Positions 46,786 to 64,000 of a stretch of 64,000 bases of DNA are shown here, in pieces; position 1 is the stretch's first letter; the number at the start of each line of letters is the position of its first letter. The notes under the pieces were generated by a model. The model saw nothing but the letters and a program-made list of their open reading frames with translations, ran no database searches and had not been told where the DNA came from. The stretch spans positions 62,001 to 126,000 of the forward strand of contig NC_134831.1 in assembly GCF_004210375.1 (NCBI RefSeq). Reading direction: 5' to 3'. This DNA comes from Tachypleus tridentatus. Taxonomy: Eukaryota > Arthropoda > Merostomata > Xiphosura > Limulidae. The translations under genes and the position numbers were made by a program.

Positions 46786-46950
46786 ATCAAAGATGAGGAA
46801 GTGTTCTGGCCTTGGTGTAAAATGAACAATGTCAGTATTTTGAACTTGGAGAAAATCTAATGAAAAATTTTTTCTTTGTTTCTGGGGACTCCCACTGCTG
46901 AAATAGCATTTACTTTCAGCCCCAAGAGAGACTTTTTTAGCTCTAAACAT
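46786..46950 (-). CDS. Candidate first coding exon of an unidentified gene
   Basis: On the minus strand an ATG opens a 55-codon phase-0 block (starts MFRAKKVSLG, ends PRPEHFLIFD) that stops exactly at a consensus donor, GAT followed by gtaagt. Composition is clearly less AT-biased than the surroundings and includes ordinary coding words. I do not recognise the family. No continuing exon was identified at lower coordinates, so it could be a start exon, an internal exon or a pseudogene remnant. Confidence 0.4.
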
Positions 46951-47420
46951 GGCACGTTATTTGATGTTGAGCTACCTAATTAAAAGTTAAACACATGGCA
47001 CATGATGATATGGTACTTACTTAAAGGTGAGATACCTGATCAACAAATCAGTTAAAAGCCAGTCACCTGATGTTACTTGACAGACTACTCAACTAAAAAC
47101 TAGCACTATCATCAATGTTTTGAGATCAAAAACGAGAGTTTTATTTTGCATTAAATGCAAAGTAAATTTTCCTTATGATAAATTGTACTTTTTGTTAAGA
47201 ACAAGCAAAAAAATGTATAATGTAAGTATGGTACTTTCAGAACACTTTTTTTGGTGTTTTATTGCTGTTCAAGTAAACTTAAAATTATTTTCCCCATTGA
47301 ATGTAATGTATCAGGAGAAAGCTAGTAACATCAATCATAATATAATATCCTATACAATTGAACATTACAACCATACAGAACTAATACATGGAAACAGTAA
47401 AATATAAAGGTTTAATGTAT

Positions 47421-47530
47421 ATTATCAAGTTGAATTTTGAGAAAACTCTTGTGCAACATACTGATGTAAATGCATATTATTAAGTTGAATTTTGAAAAAA
47501 CTCTTGTGCAACATACTGATGTAAATGCAT
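47421..47530. repeat. 55-bp tandem duplication
   Basis: Two 55-bp units (47421-47475 and 47476-47530) contain AACTCTTGTGCAACATACTG and differ at only a few positions. Confidence 0.9.
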
Positions 47531-47929
47531 TCCCTCAAAAAAATATATTTAGTCATATTTGTCAAACAACCCAAAGAGATTAGATGTTAAGTTATTAATT
47601 AGTATAGATGCAATGGTGTTTTTTATATTGGTTTTAGTTGTTGTGTAAGTAGGGGTTATTTGATTTTTGCCTTTATTTATAATTGTTTTCCTACTCATCC
47701 AATCAGATCAGCAGAAATACTTGTTGAGTTTTTTTTATTTTTTATTTTATTTTTTGCTGGAATGACTCCTGTTCCATGAATGTATTCTGAATATCTCCTC
47801 ATAAATTACTGTTCTGTATATTTAGAATCATCAGTTAAGTATACCACAGTTATAAACATTTATTATAAAATCTCCTAAACTTAGACATCATTGTGACCTA
47901 TTCCACAACTACAAATAAAAGTTCAGACG

Positions 47930-48000
47930 CTCTTCAGTGAATTGAATAGCTGCCACTAAGTCCAGATCTTATCCTCATGGAATAACCTGTTAGTTGCTGG
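47930..48000 (+). pseudogene. Possible Tc1/mariner scrap
   Basis: LPLSPDLILME followed by a stop resembles the P-x-SPDLNPIENLW motif of Tc1-like transposases. It is too short to be sure. Confidence 0.28.
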
Positions 48001-48904
48001 ACTACATACTAAATTAAAGTATGAGATTTGCAAAATAAAGCTTTTAGAAACATTTTCAGGAACGATAAAATAAAATCACATATAGTTTGTTAAAATACCT
48101 AGTTTATATTTTATTAAGAAAAACCAACAAGCATTTCATCAAATATCTTAATAGCGATTGACTCACAAAAGAATTTACCAACATTTGAGTGTCCTGACTA
48201 CTACTTCTACAATGCTGTTGACCAGACTTGATTTTCAAAAAATGTTTAGTTATTTCATTTAGGTATTAAATGTGACGTTTGGATGTACTATGGGGTCGGG
48301 GTGGTAATGCTTGACCCGTCCTTTTTGGTATTTACATTGGTAGAGGTATTTCGTAAAATTCTGACATCAAACAACTCAATCATCTTTTGAGTCAACTAAA
48401 TTTCTTACTGTCTTCTCACCAATCCCATAAGGCATCCTTGAAAGTCTCTCCAATGACTACTCCTCGTGCCAGATCATCACCGAGAAAATTGAAAGAAATT
48501 ATAAACAAATCAATAATTATAAAAATGCAATTCTAACTGAGCTACAGTACCGAACAGGTGATAATTATTCCTTTAGATCATTCTAGTCTGTTAATGTAAA
48601 ATTAGGGAAGATTATGTCCCTCTGGAAAATGTTATAAGAAATTTACAATTCTACGTTTAATAATAAAAATAATACATATATAAAACTCATCCTTAATACC
48701 ATTATTTATCCTTAATACAAGCTTAACAGGAGTCACTAAAGGCTAACCAGTTTAAAGTTCGACTTTAAATACAGTTACAAATAAAAGTCGATTTACTTAA
48801 GGTATGCAGTCGTGACTAAAGTACACAAGTAATTAAGTCAAGGAAGTTTATAACGAGAATAAAGAATGAGCTTTGAACTGGTGTTCAAAAACACAAATAA
48901 AACT

Positions 48905-49285
48905 ATATTAAAATAATAAGAAAGAACATGTACAGACTGGATATGATTTACTGATATCTAATAAAACCTCTTTAATAATGAAAGAACAAAAACACACTAG
49001 TAATGATCTACTGAAGTTTAAAATCCTTTTACTCATTAAAGAACATTTACAGACTAGATATGATTTACTGAATTCTTAAAACCTCTTTACAAATGACTAG
49101 TTATGAACAACTAAGATCTGAAACCCTCTTTACTAATTAAAGAACACGTACAAACTGTTTATGATATACAAAAGTTTAAAACCCCTTTACAAAATAAAGA
49201 ACATGTATAGATTAGTTATGAACTGCTAAAATCTAAAACCTCTTTACTAATGAAAGAACATGTACAGAAAAGTTATAATCTATTT
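48905..49285. repeat. Degenerate ~60-bp tandem repeat, about six units
   Basis: Each unit contains AAAGAACATGTACAGA, a GATTTACTGA-like middle and AAAACCTCTTTACTAAT. Units are diverged and of uneven length. Confidence 0.72.
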
Positions 49286-49479
49286 ATTATTGGTTATCGA
49301 AACTTGGCTTCTTTAGTTGAAAGCAAAACTAAACTTTGCCAAAATATTTGGCATCAGTAGTATTTTAATGATATCGTTTAGCTTGTTGAAACGTCTGACG
49401 CAACGTTACTGATATATATTTTAATATCGATGTCTGTTTTAGTTAAATATATTTATAAATGTATATAACTTGGTGCTAA

Positions 49480-49600
49480 ATGTGTAAAAATTCCTCCTAC
49501 TATTCAATGTGAATGTTCTGTAGTTGAATGGTTTATAATGTTTGAATCTATAAACGTTCCTTGTCAAATATCTGTTCCTGATATAAATTCTCCTGAACCA
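49480..49600 (-). repeat. LTR fragment related to the 6.8-10.1 kb Ty3 element
   Basis: GTAGTTGAATGGTTTATAAT then CTATAAACGTTCCTTGTCAA follows the central part of both LTRs in the same order. No internal element sequence is adjacent, so this is a solo-LTR remnant. Ends are approximate. Confidence 0.55.
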
Positions 49601-51200
49601 AACAAATTAACACGGTTACCCACTGGGTCGAGTACTTCATTTATTTAAAACAAAGAAGAACGCCCCCCTCATTTAAACGGACGCGTATCTTTTCTATTTT
49701 CCAAACAATATCATTACTATTTCCACAAACATGCATGTATTATTGGTTTAATACAATTTTGGTTTATATTTATAGGCGTGAGGAGAATTTCTTAACTTTA
49801 GGCAAAGATATAGACGAAACATCAATGTTGATTTTTACAACCGACAATTTTCTTCAATGTTAGTGAAGACTTGGAAATATTATTGATATAACAGTAAATT
49901 TATCAATCTATAATAATAGACGTGTTTTTACTCAGTTTTACTTGTAACTAAATCATGAGGTCTTAGCTGCACTAATGCATTCTAATATGACCATGATATG
50001 ATGTATACACACAGTCAGGAATATACAACTTCAAACTGTACTACAGTGAGATTCAAGTGAAAGATTAACAGTCTAATGAATCATTTTCTAGTTTGGTGTC
50101 TAAGTGAAGGTTTTGTCTCATTTATGATGCTTTGGGTAGACAAACAAACGTGAGTGGCAGTTGTATTTTTAAGTATCTGTCATTGTTGATTTTAGCGTGC
50201 ATATGTGTATTATCCCTATTAAGTACCTTGGTCATCTCTACATATAGTCTACTGGCTCTATGATATTAGTCTAATATAGTTGGTTCAATTTCTCAGTTGT
50301 AGTTTGAATATCTTTACTGTCGATTTCGTAACCTACGACTAATTTGATTTGTAGTTGATTAATTATCACCAAAACCTTCTCTTAAGATCCAAGCTCGACA
50401 GCTACATTAGGTAACGTGTAAGTAACGTAAATTAGTGCTTAAGTGTGCATACACATTTCATATCTTCACATTGCATCTGACTATTCAAGTACTCTTGTAA
50501 TATTGAAGTAATTACGCTGATTATGGTTCTGTTCATCAGATAAAACCAGAGTTGTTTGATGCCGGACTTGAAGGTACAGGTTATTTACGTCCATGCTTAA
50601 CTTAAAGTTGTGGTCATTAATATTTTTCCAAAATGGAAACATGTGGATTACGAGAGGCTCTTGTCTCGTCATGACCTCTTGGGGTAAGCTCATATTTTCC
50701 ACAGATATTAGCACATTTCATTGTCTTTGATACACGTAGATGGTTTACTTTAGTTATTCATCATGGTTTCTTACAGTGTGTTTGATTTGCATTATCAACT
50801 GGTACTGTAATGTTTACATTTCCTTGAAATTTCAAGTTTATGACATTTTCTACATTTTTCATGTTTTGGTACTCTTTGTAACTTTTCTGTCCACTCAATA
50901 AAAGGCAAGGAAAGAAGCTCCAGGAATATATAGATAGATATATAAAACGCTGACTTTAAGCCATATTTGAATCATTTGTTATTATAAGCTATATTTTTCT
51001 TTTATCTTTTTAAGAACTCATTGGCGAGAATTTAAACGTTTAATTTGTAGCTTTTTTCAACGAATAATGAAGAAAAATAATTCCTGACAGAAATTCCGCA
51101 ACAGTCATTTACAAATATAGAGAAAAAAAACAACAGCAACACAAACTGTTACATCACACTACGTTGTAACTCTTTGAAGATAAGTTGATGGTGACTTGTA
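49601..51200. other. Unannotated spacer
   Basis: No coding or repeat feature is supported. A minus-strand 77-codon frame at 50481-50714 has no recognised motif. Confidence 0.5.
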
Positions 51201-51202
51201 CT

Positions 51203-51325
51203 TGTTTCAGCGTTATGTCTACAGATTTACAGCATGAAAAATCGGGTTTCGATGCTTCTGGTGGGCACAGCACAGATAAGCAATTGTGTAGCTATGTGTT
51301 TAATTGCAAATAAGTAAACAAAGAA
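51203..51325 (+). repeat. Second tRNA-derived SINE family (SINE-2), best copy
   Basis: A short element of about 120 bp: head TTTCAGCGTTATGTCTACAG, B-box-like GGGTTTCGATGC, then GGTGGGCACAGCACAGATAA and a 3' end GTGTAGCTATGTGTTTAATT followed by an A/C-rich tail. Its 3' end resembles that of SINE-1 and of the LINE. Confidence 0.7.
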
Positions 51326-52387
51326 TTGCATTGAACTCAAACCATGTTTAAGAAAATAAGAGATTCCATTTCCTATGGGAGTATTCAATGTGTGAAGCTT
51401 CTACTGTCACAGCAAATGGTGTTGTTTATAAATATAATTCCAAGTTTTCCAGCTAAATTACACGAACAGTTCATTTGAATTTAAAACATAATAAATATAA
51501 AACAAAATTAATCTTACTGCTTTCATGTTACACTCATTTATTATTTTTATAACGGTTTTTTATACTCGAGAGCTCTAAAAACGAAATTTCTGCACACTAC
51601 CAACTTGTCTTAATAGAGAATTACACTAAACATATAATAATTTACGAGTGCACCTACAGTAAAGTACAACAGAGGCAATAGGCTGATATCAACCTTCGTG
51701 TCACTTCATTCCTCAGTAAAACAACAACAACAGCATTTAGTTCCAAGACGTATGTTTGCCGTATTATTTACTGCAGGTAGTACGGGGTCGGTCTCACCTT
51801 TTGATTAAATTAATTGCAATACCTCATTGTAATAATTCTGCTCACCAGCCTGTTTTGCATTAAGTTACCAACGGCCCTGTACAATACTATACTTTGAATA
51901 ATATACTATTTGTAAACTTTATGCACAAGTCATGACTGTGTTTTTTTTTGTTTTTTTTTTTTCCAGTGAGACTAGTCCTTATTTACTTATTGCTACTGCT
52001 TATGTCAATTCATACAAGTATATGTATCACTCTTTGAAATGAGTAGATTACTCTTACTCTCAATAAGAGAACACAGGAAAATATCAGACAGGAGGTTTTA
52101 AAACTTAATATCGTCAATTGTTCTCTGTAAGAACAATATATAACCGGGTTGAAAAGGTTAACACATTTTATGAACGTAATGTGATTGTCGGTTATGAACC
52201 TCCAGTGAAAATTTATTGAGATTATTTTTGAAATATATATAAATTTGCTTAATAATACATCATAAAATTATATAAGCACTTAAAATGTAGCAAAATATAA
52301 AACTTTGTTTAATTTTCAAAACGTCACACTTCAGCTCAAATACACAAGAAAGAAATTCCAACCAATTTCATTCATACTTGGATACTT

Positions 52388-52502
52388 TGGTGTTAAGCAT
52401 AAATATTCACAACGGGCTATATGTGTTGTGTCCACTATGGGCTTCGAAAGTTGATGTTTGGTGTTATAAGCCTTGAGAATTACAGTTGTTCCACTGTCGC
52501 CT
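52388..52502 (-). repeat. SINE-2 copy, antisense, decayed
   Basis: Reads TTAAGCATAAATATTCACAA then CGGGCTATATGTGTTGTGTC, GGCTTCGAAAGTTG and GGTGTTATAAGCC, collinear with the reverse complement of the 51.2-kb copy. Confidence 0.6.
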
Positions 52503-53679
52503 TCATTTATGTTTATCAAACAGCCTTAGTAAATGGCGATATTTTTTGTCTGTCTTTGCTTAGTATATGGCAACATATTTTGAGGCCACTCCTGTAGCTG
52601 AACGAATTCTGCTGATTAATATATAAAAACGTAAATAACTTTGCTCAATGCAAGATAGGTATCAGAAGTTTCTTTATTAAATGTATTATTAACATAAATT
52701 TATCGTGATGTTTTTGTAACAGACTCATTTACGGAAAGCAAGGTTTTACAAGTGTTCATTTTGTATAGCCATTTTTGTTGCACTCATAGAATGGTTTAAC
52801 TAAGTTGGGATTCGGTATCCTTAAAATATTGTTAATTTGCTGAAAAAAAAACAACAGACCACATATCTTCCTGCAGGTATCTATAAATGAATACGACTGT
52901 TCAATGACCGCAAAAAGTTATAACTTTAAACAGTTTTGTAGAACATGTTAATTAAGAATAAGCTTTAATTTGATTATGTGTATAGTAATAAAAAATTATT
53001 ATCCCAGGACTTCCAAACAATGATTAACACCTCAAGTAGCTATCATAGCTGTACAACCAATGTATCTTATCCTTGCATTGCAGTCGTTGAGTCCACAGTG
53101 ATCCAGAGACTCATAATGACAATTTGTTAAATCAGTAAAGATTGAAATTTTTACCTGAATTACGCAAATAAAGGACTCATAGTAATATATTATTATACAT
53201 GTGATGACAGATCTTGCTTCTCAAAATCAGGAGTTGTGTATAAAAGATTAGAAGCTGTTTAGTCCGCTTCACTTCCTCAATTGATGTATTGATCCTCACT
53301 AGCTGGCAACACATCCGATTCTTCTGTTCTGACATTTAGCTTGCAGGTAGTTTGCACTGGATTTTAACTTTACACTAATATAGCTTTCTCTTTATCACCA
53401 CTCTCATTTGTTATATGAATCCTTCAGTTTTGATGATCTCAAATGAATGACAAGTCAGTACCTAAATGGCTAGAAATAGGTTACATAACCCGCGGTTGGT
53501 CTTTATGCCAAACTGTAATATACTGTATGTATTAATTTATCTAACTCATTGCAACTGAACAGCGGGTATTCACAAGTGTCAAAAGTTCGTTAATGGACTA
53601 AACGGTATGTGGGGCAGTGTTCTGTCGGTATATGAACCGCATTTCACATTACAATCAGACGCGAAACGTGCAAATATTT

Positions 53680-54170
53680 AAATAATGCTCTCGACCAGAT
53701 CCAACCAGACGAAAGCTGCACATATGGTTTTAATAGCACAGTGTTTTGGACAAGGATCATTACTGATACCCATACCACCTTTTACGTACCACACAATGCT
53801 AAAGAATACTAGATTGTAATGGGGTACTATTTTATCATCATTAATTATACTATTTGCAGGTGTATTTGGCCATAAGTTTCTGCTAATGGATGATAACAGC
53901 CATATGATTAGCAAATTTTCAGAGAAATGGATCATCTAGCAAAATTTTTTGATTCAACTATCGTTGAAAACTTAGAAAGCCCTGTTAAGTCACTTGGAAG
54001 CATGTAGTTCACTTACAACTACTTCTAATGAACTGGAAACAGCTTTACAAGATGAATAGTACGTATTTCCATAGGAGACCATTTGCTTATTCAATTTAAA
54101 CATGTCACATAAGTGAAATGCTTTGATTAGCATCCAGAATGATAATACTCCTTATTCGCAACTGTTTTAG
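53680..54170 (+). pseudogene. Tc1-type transposase remnant
   Basis: Frames on the + strand give FAGVFGHKFLLMDDNSHM (second catalytic Asp context, normally FLLMDDNARPH), then HLEACSSLTTTSNELETALQ, then SHK/NALISIQNDNTPY, normally the ...RRCxALIxxxGDHTPY C-terminus of Tc1 transposases. Several stops are present and the third catalytic acidic region (PIEHLW) is unrecognisable. Confidence 0.6.
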
Positions 54171-54397
54171 AATTCTTTATTTGGCCGAAAATTTGTAGCA
54201 TTAATTATATACTCGTAGAAGTAGATTCTAATGGGAGACATTTCCAAAGCAGATCACGAATGGCCACTTAACACTTGTTTTTCATATCAAAATAACTTAA
54301 GGGTAATACTGACATTATTTAAGAATAGTGGTTCTTTTGTGTTTTGACGTATTACGACAATCTTACCGTGACTTCACTATTAAGAGACTTAGAGAGG

Positions 54398-54677
54398 TTT
54401 GTTTGTTTGTTTTTGAATTTCGCGCAAAGCTACTCGAGGGCTATCTGCGCTAGCCGTCCCTAATTTAGCAGTGTAAGACTAGAGGGAAGGAAACTCATCA
54501 TCACCACCCACCGCCGACTCTTGGGCTACTCTTTTACCAACGAATAGTGCGATCGACCGGCACTTTTTAACGCCACCACGACTGAAAGGGCGAGCATGTT
54601 GGTGCGACCGGGATTCGAACCCGCGACTCTCGAATTACGAATCGAACGCCTTAACACACTAGGCCATGCCGGGCCCG
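54398..54677 (-). repeat. SINE-1 copy, antisense, with TSD
   Basis: A (TTTG)n tail at the left, full body, and head ending GCCATGCCGGGCCC. A perfect 10-bp TSD CTTAGAGAGG lies at 54388-54397 and 54678-54687. Confidence 0.92.
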
Positions 54678-55250
54678 CTTAGAGAGGAAGTTGTCATATT
54701 AAGTTGGAATAAGTAAAATTACGAGGAAGGTAAATTCAATAAAAGCTGTCTTGGTAAGTGTAATTATTAAATGTATCGAATAAAGACTAAGTGATTTACT
54801 TTATTATATACTAACTACAGTTTGTAACAGAGGGAGTGAAAGAAAAATATAAGGTTATTTGTAATTTACAATGGTCGTTTCAAATATGAAACTACATCAA
54901 ATATATAAGACCAGTATAAAAAGTAATGATATTTGAGCTAAATAGACGAGTTTTATGATTTTTAGCCAAATTCCAAAATTATTATTTGTTGTCAGAATTA
55001 TAAATCTTCACCTCCTAATTCGTGGAGAATTAATCAACAAGGGAAAAAAGCTATGTAGTGTAACTTAACTTCTCATTTTTCATACTTTTTTAACATAACG
55101 TGTTGTTAAGTACATTTAAAGTATCAAAACACTAAAAATGCTTGCACTTTGAATAAACAAATAAATAAAAGTATCTGAAAGTAAAACAGATTCTATGATA
55201 ATTTTTATAACAAAAATAATTTGTATTAAAATTGTATGAAATCCAAACTC

Positions 55251-55450
55251 ACCTCGACTCATAACCCAATGGTTGAGGGTTCGAATCCCTGTCACACCAT
55301 ACACGTTACAGTCAATCTCACTATTCATTGGTAAAAGTTGGCGGTGGGTGATGACTAGCTGCCTTCCCTCTAGTCTTTCACTGCTAAATTAGGGATGGCC
55401 AGTGCAGACAGCTTTCGTGCAGCTATGCTCGAAATTTAAAACAAACAAAG
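55251..55450 (+). repeat. SINE-1 copy with deleted segments
   Basis: B box GGTTCGAATCC and body are present; part of the head and the middle are missing. It ends in (AAAC)n and is immediately followed by a second truncated copy. Confidence 0.78.
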
Positions 55451-55460
55451 AAACAAAATC

Positions 55461-55548
55461 CCTCTAGTCTTACACTGCTAAAGTAGGAACGGCTAGCGCA
55501 GATTGCCCTCGTGTAGCTTTGTTCGAAATTCATAAACAAACAAACCAA
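55461..55548 (+). repeat. 5'-truncated SINE-1 tail in tandem
   Basis: Only the last ~90 bp of SINE-1 (CCCTCTAGTCTTACACTGC to the (AAAC)n tail) follows the previous copy directly. This is probably an insertion into the tail of the first copy. Confidence 0.75.
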
Positions 55549-56179
55549 TCTCACTACGGTGGTTGCAATTAATGCCAATAAAATTTGTCATTAACATCTT
55601 TTGATTGATTGTTATTTGAAGCACTTCTGATAAAAGCAACGAACCCAACTAAGTTATTACAACATATAAACTTAATAAAGTGAAAATTATTTGATTTGAA
55701 ATTCGCATCTCAGTTGATAGCTTTATTTTATTTTTCAAATGTTAAAAATCTAACAAGTATAGAGGACGCTACATTTCCGTTTTTGAACAGATCTTACAAA
55801 ATTGCTTTATTATTGTAGTTTTATAAGTTTGAGATATTGTATTTTATGTAGAAGATTGTTCATATAATTTGGCACTTAAAAAAAAGAAATTGATGTCATT
55901 GCCAGGTCGTTGGTAACGTTTTATGTAACGATAATGTAGACTATTTTAGTTACGCTTACAGCCTTTAGTGTTACAGACCACGAGATAGAAAGTTTCTGTA
56001 TTTGTCTTTTCCGAGAGTGAGACAAGAGTTGAGAATTTGATATTTTTATGATCTTGCTTATAAAATTATAAGTTGATATCAACACCATATATCACACAGC
56101 ATTAAGAGTTACATTTATGTTAGGTGACTGTTTAGTCTATTAACTTGTACCAATGTTAACAGTAGTCATTGCTACTTAG

Positions 56180-56308
56180 TATTATAACATAAATTGTTTT
56201 AATTAGGCTTTTGTAACTGGATTTTAATAAAACGGAAATTGTAAACATAATAGAGCTTCTGATAGTAATACCAAGATCAAGCAAGGACAAGAAGGATTGG
56301 AAAATAGA
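56180..56308 (+). other. Probable 5' UTR segment upstream of the Rac start codon
   Basis: The ATG at 56309 is preceded by AGA (purine at -3). No other in-frame ATG lies between it and the in-frame TAG at 56303-56305, so this start is well defined. A possible acceptor (pyrimidine-rich run ending AATTAG near 56205) could mark the start of this exon. If so, the promoter lies in an upstream non-coding exon that I cannot identify. Confidence 0.35.
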
Positions 56309-62296
<5,988 letters not shown>

Positions 62297-64000
62297 TGAT
62301 AAGAAAGAAAAAACGTGTTTTTGGCTGTTTAGTTTTTATCGCTGTTCCTTTATGTCAGCCAAGTTGCATGGGTTACTCCACAACTTTCCTTTTTGTGATA
62401 TTTTTACTAACAACATTCTTTCACATTTGGATCATAAATTGCATCTTTCAACCATAGTTTTGATAAAATATACAGTTCTTGCTTTTGGTTTTTTCTTTCT
62501 TTTCCTTTTCTTTAATATCAACTATCAGTGTGACTACACAGTTAATGCAAGAACTGTAACCAACTTTAGGGCTTTCATTAACTCATGATTAGATTTTAAG
62601 ACTTCTTTCAAGACATAGCTTGAATATGGTGCCTGAGGTGTTACACTTTTGAAAAGGTGTCTTTTTGAAAACTTAAATCTGTTGCTTTTATTATAGTGAA
62701 AGTCTATTGTGTTTCTTCCAATAAATATTGTGCTACACTAGACATTAGCATGAGGTGAAGTTGCACTGTACTATAAAAAATATCAATTTTTTAAAAGTTT
62801 TTTTCCTATTTCATAGCAGTCAACTTTGAACTGCTAAGAATAGTATTGTAACAGTGCCTTGCTTGCCTTTGTTGTATAAGTACTTGTCTTATTAATGCTA
62901 GAATGTTTCATCTTTCCTTGAAGGTTAAAAGTGAATTTAAAAACTGTATAAAATAATTATAATTTTATATAAAAATGTATAAAATGACATTTTTAAAAAC
63001 ATGAAAAATTAATTGGACACAATTTATTTGAGAAAGAAACATTACTGTGTTATGTAAGAAAGTATAGAAAAGAAAACTATGTCCAAAGTTGTCATTTTGC
63101 AAGAATTTATGTAAAACTGTCCACTGATGATTTAAGAAAGTAGAATAACAAAAAAATTGATAGAATTAAGAGAATAAGTGTATAAGAAAATTCATGGAGA
63201 TACTAAAAACAGTTTCTTAACTTACATGTTCTGTAACCTTGACTGCTACTTGAAGTTTGAACTGTAAGTAGTAATAATATTAACAAGTGGATTTGAAGTT
63301 TGGGAGAAAATGTAAAAAGAAATTCATGATGGAAAGTAAGGTTATATAATATACAAAAATTGGCCAAGCCAGTTATTAGATTTTTGAGATAAGCAGGTTT
63401 TATATTACCATGTATGCTTAAAGATAGGAAAGTGCTTAATTTATTTTTATTTTACTATAATTCATTTGCTGTGATTATATATGTATTTGTCATTATTATG
63501 AAATGCAACAACACAATTGTTTTGGTAAACTAGTTAAATAATTAAATGACTCAAGTAATTAGAGAAAAGAAATGACCCAGTTTATGTAGCTAAAATCTTG
63601 TAATGTATTACAGATGTAGCATCATGTTGATTATGGATTTAAAACAAGTAAGCAATTTATCAAAGAAATAGTATTTAAATACAGAATACTTTGTAAAATA
63701 ATCTAATACAAAGTTTTAATTCACAATTACAGAACAATACCAAATTTATAAAGGTATACTAGTTTTAACATTTTTATATTTACTCTTAAGTCCAATGCTT
63801 GTTTGCAAGAGAAATGCATTTGTTATGTTTATCCAACACATTTGTTAGACTGAAGATAATGGTGTCAAAATTCAGATACATTTGGTATTATTCTGTTATT
63901 GTGAATTTAAACTTTATTTAAGCAAGAAAAAGTTTTCTTTATTAAAATTCAGTAATTACTTTTGTATCCATACTGTATTTAAATAATCAGATAATAAACT
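62297..64000 (+). other. Rac 3' UTR, AT-rich, with candidate poly(A) signals
   Basis: Sequence after the Rac stop codon shows no further coding similarity. AATAAA hexamers occur at 62720-62725 (about 425 nt past the stop) and 63993-63998 at the window edge, so a short and a long 3' UTR are both possible. Small ORFs here overlap the Rac terminus in other frames and look spurious. Confidence 0.5.

Noticed and set aside
54590-54665. tRNA-like sequences with A and B boxes (also at 2232, 7215, 29120, 58600)
   Set aside because: They are SINE heads joined to the conserved SINE body and flanked by TSDs; acceptor stems do not close as in a functional tRNA gene.

Overview
This window is animal nuclear DNA. 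It is AT-rich and low in gene density, with long introns that obey GT/AG and heavily decayed transposable elements. The best-supported host gene is a complete five-exon Rac1-type Rho GTPase on the + strand (CDS 56309-62296, 192 codons plus stop, every exon join in frame). A second host gene is represented by two adjacent + strand exons (17012-17040 and 17612-17749) that encode part of an ANKS1-type PTB (phosphotyrosine-binding) domain; I found none of its other exons. A 55-codon block ending at a consensus splice donor (46786-46950, minus) may be the first coding exon of an unidentified gene. The many copies of a tRNA-headed SINE, together with the PLE, Ty3 and I-like elements, suggest an arthropod. 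My impression is a chelicerate, possibly a horseshoe crab, but that is inference from repeat style and was not tested.

Layout. 0-5 kb: a tRNA-headed SINE (SINE-1) with target-site duplications (TSDs), a LINE 3' fragment, a Penelope-like element (PLE) tail and scraps of a second SINE family (SINE-2). 6.8-10.1 kb: a minus-strand Ty3/gypsy element with two LTRs, a polypurine tract, gag, a protease with a mutated active site and part of integrase; a SINE is nested in one LTR. 10.8-11.2 kb: a hAT-type MITE with 8-bp TSDs. 12.6-16.2 kb: a PLE fragment, a decayed minus-strand ORF of a multicopy family of unknown function, and a decayed hAT transposase. 17.0-17.7 kb: the ANKS1-like exons. 18.8-26.8 kb: a LINE 3' tail, then a full-length 5.48-kb I-like non-LTR retrotransposon on the minus strand with 11-bp TSDs. 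28-35 kb: intergenic or intronic DNA with minisatellites and a 39-bp-arm RNA-type hairpin. 35.5-38.6 kb: a second copy of the same LINE, truncated at its 3' end. 40.9-41.9 kb: a 52-bp minisatellite with higher-order structure. 44.1-45.5 kb: a PLE with RT and GIY-YIG regions. 46-56 kb: a possible piggyBac-like mini-element, an LTR fragment, a decayed Tc1 transposase and more SINEs. 56.3-64 kb: Rac1 and its 3' UTR.

How the pieces relate. The most interesting theme is that the I-like LINE and both tRNA-derived SINE families end in the same short stem-loop (GCACA...TGTGC type) followed by tetranucleotide tails. That is what is expected if the LINE reverse transcriptase mobilises both SINE families in trans. 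Every protein-coding mobile element I recognise here carries stops, frameshifts or lost catalytic residues, so the local copies look dead.
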